Virus record (IMG/VR): IMGVR_UViG_3300049433_000139
Span: 19,753-83,752 of that record
Direction: 5' to 3' (one strand)
DNA length: 64,000 nt
Source of the DNA: a virus
The notes below the pieces were generated by a model. That model was not told the DNA's origin and searched no databases. It saw only the letters and a program-made list of their open reading frames with translations. A program made the position numbers and the translations under genes. Below are positions 41,617-49,001 of this stretch, one piece after another; within the stretch, counting starts at the first letter, position 1; the number at the start of each line of letters is the position of its first letter.

Positions 41617-42076
41617 GACCACGAAATACAGCGCGGGCTTGGTTTGGCGTACCCGCGTTGTTGTAGAGGTTGGGGATACCTCGGAAAAACCTCTAGGGGC
41701 CAGGCGAGTGCGGAACGTGCAAACCGCAATTTACCGGCCCTCAATCCTTAAAGCCTGAGCGGCCGGGGCTTTGTACCGGCCAGCGAAACGCAATCACGGA
41801 GCGACGATCGCAGCGGCAGTAAAGTGGAGACACAGAAACACTCGTCTCTTAGGAGACCGGCAACAGAAACGACGTCACACGGGCCAAACAATATCCGGAA
41901 CATTGACCATCAGTCGTCGCCCGGCGCTGCGCAACTTGCTACCGAATTCAACGGACGCGCTCCACATATCAGGGGACTATTCGTAAGGTGCTCCGCCCAA
42001 CGCAACACCAATTTCCACGCGACCGGCTGCGCGGCGCCGGCATATCAAGCCGCGCGAACTTTAAGGGGTATGAGAT
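41617..42076 (+). ncRNA. Candidate structured non-coding RNA or long structured leader
   Basis: No gene fits these 460 bases. Perfect or near-perfect stems occur in series: a 10-base stem 41628-41637 with 41652-41661 (one G-U), TAGAGGTT 41664-41671 with AACCTCTA 41688-41695, TGCGG 41709-41713 with CCGCA 41724-41728, GGCCGG 41761-41766 with CCGGCC 41776-41781, GTCTC 41844-41848 with GAGAC 41853-41857 around TTAG, and GCGCGGC 42029-42035 with GCCGCGC 42049-42055. The second stem has a competing pairing (GAGGT with ACCTC inside its loop). It is flanked by genes in the same direction, so it lies in a transcript. Confidence 0.45.
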
Positions 42077-42271
42077 ATGAAGCGCGTCAAGCGAGTCGTT
42101 GCCCGAAGTGATCGTGGCGAAATTCACATCGCAATCACGGTCAAGAGCACGTGGGGTCTGACACGAGGCGAGGTCGATACCGTCACAACGGCATTGGCCG
42201 ACGACGCCATGCGCTCGATTGCCGGCGTTCGGTATTTGGCCGTTCCTTTGTCCAAGATCGTTGTGGAGTAG
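42077..42271 (+). CDS. Small phage protein
   Basis: A 64-residue protein starting MKRVKRVVARSDRGEIHIA, with AAGGGG upstream. Beta strands and one helix (GEVDTVTTALADDAM). Function unknown. Confidence 0.55.
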   Translation: MKRVKRVVARSDRGEIHIAITVKSTWGLTRGEVDTVTTALADDAMRSIAGVRYLAVPLSKIVVE

Positions 42272-42276
42272 CAGCA

Positions 42277-42477
42277 ATGTCCGTTCCCGACGTATTCGGT
42301 TTGCATAGTCCACCGATGCCTACAGAGCGCGAGATAGACGCGGGCGCGGACGTGTTGCGCCATCGGCAGATGGGTGGCCGCGTCCTGATGCCGTGGGATA
42401 AGCTTTCCAATTCGGTCAAACGCAAATGGCGCGAACACGCAGAAGCCGTGTTGAACGCCGCGCGGCAGGCGAGGTAG
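42277..42477 (+). CDS. Small phage protein
   Basis: A 66-residue protein starting MSVPDVFGLHSPPMPTER, with a helical end (VKRKWREHAEAVLNAARQ). It follows the previous gene by 5 bases. Function unknown. Confidence 0.55.
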   Translation: MSVPDVFGLHSPPMPTEREIDAGADVLRHRQMGGRVLMPWDKLSNSVKRKWREHAEAVLNAARQAR

Positions 42478-42481
42478 CAAC

Positions 42482-42610
42482 GTGCCCGGCAATCTTGTTG
42501 CGATCGTCATTTTTCTTTTGCTCGGGTCGTGTTCCGCAAGCATCGTGGCGACACGCATTCATTGTGAAATCACAGGCGTTGAATCCGACTGTCCGCATTG
42601 GGTTCATTGA
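42482..42610 (+). CDS. 42-residue membrane-anchored or secreted peptide
   Basis: A short gene from GTG 42482 (PGNLVAIVIFLLLGSCSAS) with GAGG 8 bases upstream. It has a hydrophobic N-terminal stretch ending LLLGSCS, which could be a lipobox, and two later Cys. Its TGA shares a base with the next ATG. Confidence 0.5.
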   Translation: MPGNLVAIVIFLLLGSCSASIVATRIHCEITGVESDCPHWVH

Positions 42611-43017
42611 TGACCACGGCCCGCGTCTTAGTCTGCGGCGGTCGCGACTACGCGAATAGGGCGCGACTGTACGCGGTGCTTGACCACTATCACCTGGAAA
42701 GCGGCGGCTTCTCTTGCCTGATACACGGCGCTGCCAAGGGCGCGGATTTGCTCGCCGCAGAGTGGGCCGCAGCGCGCGGAGTACCGCCCATTCCATTCCC
42801 CGCTGCGTGGACCGATCTTGAGACGCAGCCCGTGGTGACCCGCCATAGGCGCGATGGCACTGCTTACAATGTTCTGGCTGGTTCGATTCGAAACACAAAG
42901 ATGCTGCGGGAGGGCCGCCCCACGGTAGTGATTGCGTTTCCAGGTGGGACCGGAACGGCGGACATGGTGCGCAAGGCTCACATGGCGAAAGTTCCGGTGT
43001 TGGAGATTCCGGCGTGA
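42610..43017 (+). CDS. SLOG-family nucleotide-binding protein (DUF2493/YspA-like)
   Basis: A 135-residue protein with ARVLVCGGRDYANRARLYAVL at the N-terminus, CLIHGAAKGADLLAAEWA and VIAFPGGTGTADMVRKA, the three glycine motifs of SLOG Rossmann proteins. The family binds ADP-ribose or related NAD-derived ligands or phosphorylated nucleosides. It is coupled to the DUF4326 gene by a 4-base GTGA overlap. An anti-defence or NAD-sensing role is possible but not shown. Confidence 0.75.
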   Translation: MTTARVLVCGGRDYANRARLYAVLDHYHLESGGFSCLIHGAAKGADLLAAEWAAARGVPPIPFPAAWTDLETQPVVTRHRRDGTAYNVLAGSIRNTKMLREGRPTVVIAFPGGTGTADMVRKAHMAKVPVLEIPA

Positions 43018-43301
43018 CGCAAACCACAGTCGTCAACGTCCGATACTCAAAGTGCGACGTTCGGATCGATCGCAGCGGACCCTATGGGAATCGCTACATC
43101 ATTGGCCAGCACGGCAATCGCTCCACTGTGATTGAGAAGCACGATCGGGACTGGCGGGCGATGCTTGCAGACCCGACGACGCGCGACCAGGCCCTTGCGT
43201 GCCTGCAATACATGAAAGGTAAAAGGCTCGGCTGCCATTGCAAGCCGCTGGCGTGTCACGGCGACACCTATTTGGCGCTGATCGCGGAGTGGTGTCCGTG
43301 A
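43014..43301 (+). CDS. DUF4326 protein
   Basis: A 95-residue protein from GTG 43014. It ends with GKRLGCHCKPLACHGDTYLALI, the DUF4326 signature of paired Cys and His, and starts with VVNVRYSKCDVRIDRSG. Function of DUF4326 is unknown; the pairing with SLOG proteins suggests shared chemistry on a nucleotide. GTGA overlaps at both ends. Confidence 0.7.
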   Translation: MTQTTVVNVRYSKCDVRIDRSGPYGNRYIIGQHGNRSTVIEKHDRDWRAMLADPTTRDQALACLQYMKGKRLGCHCKPLACHGDTYLALIAEWCP

Positions 43302-45295
43302 CCATCTCGCTAGACCACGCCATCGTCTACGATATTGAAACCCCCGAACCGAGGGTTTTCACTTTCCATTGCGTCGGACTGTTCAACGACACAGATATGA
43401 TTTTTGAAATTTCTTGCTATCGCGACGATCGTGTTGCGCTGCTCGCCTGGTTTGAATACTGGCGCGAGCACGAAACACCGATGATCGGTTTCAATAACCT
43501 CGCATTTGACTACCCTGTCATCCACTTTATATGGCAAAATCAGCATTGTTCTGTTGAAGAAATTTACGAAAAAGCGCAACAACAACTCCACGATCACACA
43601 CTGTTTGCAATAGTTTGGCAGTCGGATCGATTCGCGCCGCAAATCGATTTATATAAAATGTTTCATTTTGATAATCATGCGAAGCGCACGAGCCTCAAGG
43701 CGTTGCAATTCGCCATGCGCTCCGATTCAGTAATGGAAATGCCTATTCCGTTCGGTGTCCCGTTGTCTGACACGGATGTGTTAAACGTTCTAATTCCCTA
43801 CAATCGCCACGATGATACAGAAACCAAAAAATTTGCGCTCTACAATCTCGACGCCATCAGGTTTCGAATCGCGTTGTCTGAAACCCTGCGCGGCGATGTG
43901 GTCAACTTTAACGACTCAAAACTCGGCTCTAAAATCCTTGAACAGCGACTTGGTGACGAGGTTTGTTATACGTGGGAGTCCGGCCGCAAAGAGCCGCGGC
44001 AGACGATTCGCGATCGTATTCCCTTGGCAGATATCATCTTTCCTTACGTCGAATTTCAGAACGCCGAGTTCCGGCGTATCCTCGATTGGATGCGCGGCCA
44101 GGTGCTTTCAGCCGACGAGCTGACAGAGACAATCCGCACCAAGGGCGTCTTTACTGGCGTCAAGGCGGCGGTCGGCGGAATCGATTTCCACTTCGGCACG
44201 GGTGGCATTCATGGCTCGGTTGAAGCGAGTCGGTGGAAAGCCAACGCGGAGTGGGGCCTGTACGATATCGACGTCGCGGGCCTGTATCCTGCTATTGCCA
44301 TCGTCAACCGTTTGGCGCCCGAACACTTGGGCGACGCGTTCATTTTCGAGTATTCGAAACTGCCGCAGGAACGCGCCCTGCACAAAAAAGGCACCGTGGA
44401 AAACGCCGCGTTCAAGCTGGCGAGCAACGGCACCTATGGTAACTCGAATAACAAATATTCGGTGTTTTATGACCCGCGTTTTACCATGGCAATTACCATC
44501 AACGGCCAGTTGATGCTCTGCATGCTCGCCGAATGGCTCTTGACCGTGCCGACGCTTAGTCTGGTGCAGATCAACACGGACGGTATCACGTATCGATGTA
44601 GGCGCGACATGCAGCCGTGGGCAAAGATTGTTCAAGACATTTGGCAGCGGCGCACCGCCCTCGTGTTGGAGTCTGCCGAGTACAGCCGCATGTGGATCCG
44701 CGATGTGAACTCGTATGTTGCGGAAACGACCGACGGCAAGTTGAAGCAGAAGGGCGCGTTTTGGTTCCCTCGAAAATTTCCGGATGACATCTCGAACAGC
44801 GCGCCGCCGGCATGGCACAAGGACTACTCCGCGCAGGTTGTCATCAAGGCGGCTGTGGAGCATATGGTCACGGGATGCGACGTGGAGCGGTTCGTTTACG
44901 GGCACGCCGACCCGTTCGATTTTATGTGCCGCGCCAAGGTGGACCGCTCTAGCCGGTTGATGATCGGGACAGAAGAACAGCAACGCATCTGCCGCTACTA
45001 TATCGCGTTGAACGGCGGGCCGATGCGGAAGGTTTCGCCGCCGGTCGCGGGCGCGGAGGTTGGTTCGTGGAAAAGGAAAAGCGGCATTTCGGATTTTGAA
45101 TGGTCGCATGCGCCGCAGGATGGGACGTGGGACGCTAGATGGCATACGAAAAATAAATCTCGTTACGAGATACGGGAAACGTCCATAGAATCCGGATATC
45201 TTGTGGCAGAATGCAATAGGGCGAGTGACTTTGATTTCCAGAATGTCAATTATTCATGGTATATAGAGGCGGCAAAAAAATTGGTGATTCAATGA
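43298..45295 (+). CDS. Family B DNA polymerase
   Basis: A 665-residue protein from GTG 43298. Exonuclease motifs: VYDIETPE (Exo I), MIGFNNLAFDYPVI (Exo II) and YNRHDDTETKK (Exo III). Polymerase motifs: YDIDVAGLYPAIAI (motif A, DxxxLYP), KLASNGTYGNSNNKYS (motif B) and QINTDGITY (motif C with one Asp plus Gly where YGDTDS has DS). The altered motif C is worth noting. It is the phage replicase. Phage modules with DUF2800/DUF2815 more often carry a family A enzyme. Confidence 0.85.
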   Translation: MTISLDHAIVYDIETPEPRVFTFHCVGLFNDTDMIFEISCYRDDRVALLAWFEYWREHETPMIGFNNLAFDYPVIHFIWQNQHCSVEEIYEKAQQQLHDHTLFAIVWQSDRFAPQIDLYKMFHFDNHAKRTSLKALQFAMRSDSVMEMPIPFGVPLSDTDVLNVLIPYNRHDDTETKKFALYNLDAIRFRIALSETLRGDVVNFNDSKLGSKILEQRLGDEVCYTWESGRKEPRQTIRDRIPLADIIFPYVEFQNAEFRRILDWMRGQVLSADELTETIRTKGVFTGVKAAVGGIDFHFGTGGIHGSVEASRWKANAEWGLYDIDVAGLYPAIAIVNRLAPEHLGDAFIFEYSKLPQERALHKKGTVENAAFKLASNGTYGNSNNKYSVFYDPRFTMAITINGQLMLCMLAEWLLTVPTLSLVQINTDGITYRCRRDMQPWAKIVQDIWQRRTALVLESAEYSRMWIRDVNSYVAETTDGKLKQKGAFWFPRKFPDDISNSAPPAWHKDYSAQVVIKAAVEHMVTGCDVERFVYGHADPFDFMCRAKVDRSSRLMIGTEEQQRICRYYIALNGGPMRKVSPPVAGAEVGSWKRKSGISDFEWSHAPQDGTWDARWHTKNKSRYEIRETSIESGYLVAECNRASDFDFQNVNYSWYIEAAKKLVIQ

Positions 45296-45486
45296 CAGAC
45301 TGGCAACCAATCGAAACTGTGCCGAAAGACGGTACGCCCGTAGACCTGTGGTCCGATCTGCATCAACGTCACTGGACAGACTGCGTTTGGAAAGAAGAAA
45401 AGTGGTGGCACTTTGGTAGCGTATACCAGGCATATGAATTCGAACCGACGTATTGGATGCATCCGCCGGGTCCGCCGAAATTATAG
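45292..45486 (+). CDS. DUF551-like small protein
   Basis: A 64-residue protein starting MTDWQPIETVPKDGTPVDL with ATGA overlap on the polymerase. The WQPIETxPKDG opening and WMHPP end are typical of the small DUF551-like phage proteins. Function unknown. Confidence 0.65.
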   Translation: MTDWQPIETVPKDGTPVDLWSDLHQRHWTDCVWKEEKWWHFGSVYQAYEFEPTYWMHPPGPPKL

Positions 45487-45547
45487 CGCCGCCCTGGTGT
45501 CCGGATTTCCCGCTCGCGGCGGAAGGCAAGCCAAAGGAACGGTACTC

Positions 45548-45622
45548 GTGACCCTATATCGGAAGATTCGAGCACTACGTATCCTACGCGCCGTTGCGAT
45601 TTGGCGAGCGATGCGTTCCTAA
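45548..45622 (+). CDS. Possible 24-residue basic peptide
   Basis: GTG 45548 with AAGGAAC upstream starts a 24-residue frame, TLYRKIRALRILRAVAIWR. It ends 4 bases before the promoter at 45627. Support is only the Shine-Dalgarno-like site and composition. Confidence 0.3.
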   Translation: MTLYRKIRALRILRAVAIWRAMRS

Positions 45623-45626
45623 TTTG

Positions 45627-45654
45627 TTGACTTTTTGCAATTTCTGCCGTATCT
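45627..45654 (+). promoter_or_regulatory. Phage-family promoter, rightward, leaderless output
   Basis: TTGACT (45627-45632), spacer TTTGCAATTTCTGCCG (16 bases), TATCTT (45649-45654). The GIY-YIG ATG is at 45662. Confidence 0.75.
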
Positions 45655-45661
45655 TTTTCAG

Positions 45662-46330
45662 ATGCCGCGCATCCCGAACATTCGACCGACTTCAATTTAT
45701 TGGCTGTACGATATGCGTCCCGAAACGCTAATCGAGTCGCCGAACGGTCGTCCGTTTTATTGTGGCAAGACGGTAGGCGATCCTAGTGTTCGACTCCGAG
45801 AACACCAGCGAGACGCCCGAAACAAAAGTCCGAGTAGAGCAATATCTGTATGGCTCATAGACTGCGGACAACATGTTCGTTTTCAGGTCATGGAAACGGT
45901 TTTGGCGGATGGTGATTGGCGTGCCAGAGAACGGCATTGGATACATACGATTCGTCTATTTTATCCGGGTGGCGCTAATTTATCTGATGGCGGCGAAGGC
46001 ACTCCCGGCGCTGTTCATACACCGGAGGCGCGTGCTAAGATGAGCGCGGTTCGAAAAGGCAAGAAACACTCCCTGGAACACTGCGCGAAGATCGGAGCCG
46101 CTAACCGAGGCAAAAAGCACTCATCCGAGTCACGGGCCAAATCGAGCGCTGCCAAAAAGGGCAATAAATTTAGCGTTGGTCGAGTGCTATCTGCGGAGAC
46201 ACGCGCCAAAATAGGCGCGAAACAAATCGGCAATAAACACACGCCAGAACGCCGTGCCAAGATGACAGCAACGCGGCACGAAAATATCCGCAATCGGCAA
46301 CAAGCAATACCAGATAAAGAGGCCGCTTGA
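45662..46330 (+). CDS. GIY-YIG homing endonuclease with NUMOD3 repeats
   Basis: A 222-residue protein starting MPRIPNIRPTSIYWLYDMR. GIY-YIG-like SIYWLYDMRPE, FYCGKTVGDPSVRLREHQ and the later ERHWI; then Lys/Ser/His repeats of NUMOD3 form (TPEARAKMSAVRKGKKHS, then ESRAKSSAAKKGNK). Same layout as the copy at 26342-27061. The ATG is 7 bases from the -10 box, so the message is probably leaderless. Confidence 0.8.
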   Translation: MPRIPNIRPTSIYWLYDMRPETLIESPNGRPFYCGKTVGDPSVRLREHQRDARNKSPSRAISVWLIDCGQHVRFQVMETVLADGDWRARERHWIHTIRLFYPGGANLSDGGEGTPGAVHTPEARAKMSAVRKGKKHSLEHCAKIGAANRGKKHSSESRAKSSAAKKGNKFSVGRVLSAETRAKIGAKQIGNKHTPERRAKMTATRHENIRNRQQAIPDKEAA

Positions 46331-46719
46331 TGGCTCGTGAAATTACCGAGCACGACATACAGCGAGCGCTAGTAATTTGGCTAGATGGCAGTCCCGACAG
46401 TGCGGGTAACCCTCGCACCACTCCCGCACTTCGTAAAGACGCTATGTGTTGGCACACGCCGAACGGCGGCGGTCGATCCGTAGTGGAGGGCGTTCGCTTT
46501 AAACAGGCCGGGGTTCGCGCTGGCATTCCTGATTTACTTTTTCTGCGCGACGGTAATGTTTTCGGCCTCGAACTGAAAAAACCCGGCGGCGTCCTTTCGC
46601 CCGCACAGCGCGAGATGCATCCCCGCCTACTCGCCGCCGGTATGGTGGCGTGTGCCACCGTAGACTCGCTGGAGGACGCTAAGCGGGTCGTGAAGGGATG
46701 GGGCTTAACTTTGTGTTGA
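46330..46719 (+). CDS. VRR-NUC nuclease
   Basis: A 129-residue protein from ATG 46330, which shares a base with the upstream TGA. VRR-NUC core: EHDIQRALVIWL, WHTPNGG, and GIPDLLFLRDGNVFGLELKKPGG, with the PD and ExK residues of the PD-(D/E)XK fold. It probably resolves branched DNA during phage replication. Its stop TGA is inside the -35 box of the next promoter. Confidence 0.85.
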   Translation: MAREITEHDIQRALVIWLDGSPDSAGNPRTTPALRKDAMCWHTPNGGGRSVVEGVRFKQAGVRAGIPDLLFLRDGNVFGLELKKPGGVLSPAQREMHPRLLAAGMVACATVDSLEDAKRVVKGWGLTLC

Positions 46720-46743
46720 CTTACAACAAATTTGCAGTAAGTT
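46716..46743 (+). promoter_or_regulatory. Phage-family promoter, rightward, for the CtrA-like operon
   Basis: TTGACT (46716-46721), spacer TACAACAAATTTGCAG (16 bases), TAAGTT (46738-46743). The TGA of the -35 box ends the VRR-NUC gene. Confidence 0.75.
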
Positions 46744-46777
46744 AGAGCGACACAGAGGGGACCAGAGGGACCACGGA

Positions 46778-46918
46778 ATGCTTTGGATTTACACAGTTGG
46801 ACTTTTTACGGGAGCAAGCGTCGCTTTGTTCGTTCAATATGAACAGTGGCTATTTGTTCTTTTAACAGTCGTGATGGTTGTCGTTCGTGCTGCCCTCATT
46901 CATTGGAAGGGCGTTTGA
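46778..46918 (+). CDS. 46-residue two-span membrane protein
   Basis: A short gene starting [19 protein letters not shown], a first span, then [17 protein letters not shown] as a second. GAGG lies about 13 bases upstream. It is the first gene after the promoter at 46716-46743 and ends 2 bases before the CtrA-like ATG, so the two are co-transcribed. Function unknown. Confidence 0.6.
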   Translation: MLWIYTVGLFTGASVALFVQYEQWLFVLLTVVMVVVRAALIHWKGV

Positions 46919-46920
46919 CC

Positions 46921-47748
46921 ATGCGAATCCTTATTGTCGAACCAGACGCGGCGGTTGCAGAGTCCATTCGCCTCATGCTCGTTTCCGAATCGTTCAACGT
47001 GACCGTAACGGACTCGGGACGAGACGCGATCGACCAAGGCAAAATATACGACTACGACTTGATTTGCTTGGAGTTGAACCTGCTGGACCTGTCTGGTTAC
47101 GACGTTATCAAGCAATTGCGGTTGGCCAAGGTTCGAACCTCTATCCTCGTCTGCTCCGGCCTCGCCGGTATCCAAGATATCGTGAAGGCGCTCGGCACCG
47201 GCGCCGACGACTACATGACCAAGCCTTTCCACAAGGACGAACTGGTCGCGCGCATCCACGCCATCGTGCGCCGCTCCAAGGGCCACGCGGTCTCTGTGAT
47301 CGAAACCGGGCCTCTCTCTCTCAATTTGTCTACTAAGACTGTCACCCTCGCGGGGAGTCCAGTGCATTTGACCCGCATGGAATACGGCATGCTGGAGTTG
47401 ATGATCCTGCGTAAGGGTGTGGCGATCACCAAAGAGTCGTTTATGTCGCATCTGTATGGCGGGCGCGACGAACCCGAAATTAAAATCATCGACGTGTTTA
47501 TTTGCAAACTGCGACGCAAGCTGAAAGCGGCAGGGGCAGCGGACGCGATAGAGACGGTGTGGGGTCGGGGCTACTTGTTGCGCGAGTGTCGCGCGGATTC
47601 GCCAAGCCCGAGCCTGGCACCGGAAGTGCGAGACTTGATCGACGACCCGCCGACGGGCTTTGTGTCGAAAAAGTCGTTCATGGACAAACGCCGGGAAGAT
47701 ATCGCGGCAGGTCACTTGAAATCACCGCGCCCCGTGGCAGTCGCGTGA
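46921..47748 (+). CDS. CtrA-like response regulator with Glu at the phosphorylation site
   Basis: A 275-residue protein. Residues 1-120 are a receiver domain close to CtrA ([19 protein letters not shown], then [40 protein letters not shown]); residues about 130-225 are the OmpR-type winged helix ([20 protein letters not shown], then [12 protein letters not shown]) and keep the CtrA DNA-contact region. Residue 51, the phosphorylated Asp of CtrA, is Glu (codon GAG 47071-47073). The acidic pocket is E7, P8, D9. CtrA controls replication and division genes of alphaproteobacteria; the Glu suggests a constitutively active mimic. There is a 45-residue C-terminal extension not in CtrA. The ATG at 46921 is used because it matches the CtrA start. 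Confidence 0.9.
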   Translation: MRILIVEPDAAVAESIRLMLVSESFNVTVTDSGRDAIDQGKIYDYDLICLELNLLDLSGYDVIKQLRLAKVRTSILVCSGLAGIQDIVKALGTGADDYMTKPFHKDELVARIHAIVRRSKGHAVSVIETGPLSLNLSTKTVTLAGSPVHLTRMEYGMLELMILRKGVAITKESFMSHLYGGRDEPEIKIIDVFICKLRRKLKAAGAADAIETVWGRGYLLRECRADSPSPSLAPEVRDLIDDPPTGFVSKKSFMDKRREDIAAGHLKSPRPVAVA

Positions 47749-47894
47749 CGCCCCGCCTTCTCTACGAATCCCTCGCCCCGTTTGGTCCCGTATGGAGCGC
47801 GCTTGCCGCCGGGTTCGCGGCGGTGGGGCCGTGGGGACAGTTGTATCTTACTGATGCGGGGGAAAAATATTTGCGTGAGAGGGGCGGGACGTGA
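47745..47894 (+). CDS. Small phage protein
   Basis: A 49-residue protein from GTG 47745 (GTGA overlap with the regulator). [19 protein letters not shown] looks like a wing or a small regulatory domain; ends [15 protein letters not shown], resembling the end of a winged helix. Function unknown. Confidence 0.55.
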   Translation: MTPRLLYESLAPFGPVWSALAAGFAAVGPWGQLYLTDAGEKYLRERGGT

Positions 47895-48406
47895 CAGAGC
47901 AGGAACAGTTCATTGCCGATATGGCGGCAACAGTACCCATGATCAAAGCAACCGGACGCCAGCGAGAAATCTATACAGCGTCGCTACGTTACGCCGTGTC
48001 GCATGCCCTGGTGAAAGCGAATCGCCGTGGCACATCGCTTAGTTTCCAGAAGCGTGTTCTCAATTGGCTGATGGCCTGTTTTTCGCAGCAAATTTGCCGC
48101 GACACGACCGAGCGCAATCACCGCTTCTTAGAGGAAGCGCTGGAACTGGTGCAGTCGACCGGCTGCAGCCGTAGCGAAGCGCATCAACTAGTCGACTACG
48201 TGTTTGACCGTCCCGTCGGAGAAACTTTCCAAGAAGTCGGCGGCGTGGCGATTACGTTTTCGGCGCTCTGCTCGTGCCTGGACATTGACCAGGATGCAGC
48301 GGGCGAAGCAGAACTGGCGCGCATCAGCACACCCGCGACCATGGACAAGATTCGCGCCAAGCAAGCCGCGAAGCCGAAGCACTCGCCACTACCCGAGGCT
48401 GTGTGA
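47891..48406 (+). CDS. MazG-like nucleotide pyrophosphohydrolase
   Basis: A 171-residue protein from GTG 47891 (GTGA overlap). NHRFLEEALELVQSTG gives the EExxE metal motif, and ETFQEVGGVAITFSALC the later acidic positions, as in phage MazG-like all-alpha NTP pyrophosphatases. These enzymes lower ppGpp-like or other nucleotides in some phages; the substrate here is not known. Confidence 0.7.
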   Translation: MTEQEQFIADMAATVPMIKATGRQREIYTASLRYAVSHALVKANRRGTSLSFQKRVLNWLMACFSQQICRDTTERNHRFLEEALELVQSTGCSRSEAHQLVDYVFDRPVGETFQEVGGVAITFSALCSCLDIDQDAAGEAELARISTPATMDKIRAKQAAKPKHSPLPEAV

Positions 48407-48675
48407 TGGCCGCCGGACTGCAACGGGCCTTTGCCGCGGCGGCCGAAACCCGCCTCACGCAAGCACAAGCCGACGCCCTCAAGTGGCTGCGCGCCCATAA
48501 CGAGACGGGTGTATTCAATAAAAACGGCGTGCTGCTCGCGGCCGGCGAACTCGCGCCATTCATGCGGAGCACATGGAACGCTCTCGCCAAGGCGGGGCTT
48601 GTGGATATCTGGAGGCCGGGGACGCGTGGACCGAAGCGCGTGGCCGTGACCGCGCCAGCATTGGGGCGGAAATGA
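48406..48675 (+). CDS. Small winged-helix-like protein
   Basis: An 89-residue protein from ATG 48406 sharing a base with the upstream TGA; GTG 48403 is an alternative. LTQAQADALKWLRAHNETGVF and MRSTWNALAKAGLVDIWRPG fit a winged-helix protein. Possibly a DNA-binding factor of the recombination region. Confidence 0.5.
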   Translation: MAAGLQRAFAAAAETRLTQAQADALKWLRAHNETGVFNKNGVLLAAGELAPFMRSTWNALAKAGLVDIWRPGTRGPKRVAVTAPALGRK

Positions 48676-49001
48676 CGCTCTATCCCTCCGAGTCAGAATT
48701 GGCCGTCCTGGTCCTCGGTAAACGCGCCAAAGATTGGCCCGCCAAGGCGCAGTACTTAGAGGACAAGCACGGGTTGCCCCGCGTCGACGAACTCATGGGC
48801 GGCCGGTATTGGCCCGCCGTGGAGGCTTATTTTAGTGTGCGGCACGGCGTTGTGGCACTTGACGGGTCGCCTTTAATGGTCCCCAAAATGAGCAGCCGGG
48901 TTCGCGTAGTTCCGTTCAAGCCGGACGGAAAGGACAACTTGCATGGCCAGGAAGCACCTACCGCTTTTGATCGGCGGCATTCAAGTCGAAATAACCGCTA
49001 A
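48672..49001 (+). CDS. DUF4224-like protein, candidate excisionase
   Basis: A 109-residue protein starting MTLYPSESELAVLVLGKRA. The ELAxLxxGKRxxxQxxYLxxxGLP pattern is like DUF4224 proteins that lie upstream of phage tyrosine integrases. It overlaps the integrase start by 59 bases. A directionality-factor role is inferred from position. Confidence 0.5.
   Translation: MTLYPSESELAVLVLGKRAKDWPAKAQYLEDKHGLPRVDELMGGRYWPAVEAYFSVRHGVVALDGSPLMVPKMSSRVRVVPFKPDGKDNLHGQEAPTAFDRRHSSRNNR

Noticed and set aside
41660-41700. Simple terminator after the ssDNA-binding gene
   Set aside because: The 8-base stem TAGAGGTT/AACCTCTA is followed by GGGGCC, not by a T run, so it is better seen as part of a larger structure.
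44108-45145. 345-codon minus-strand frame
   Set aside because: Antisense to the DNA polymerase, whose motifs are clear.
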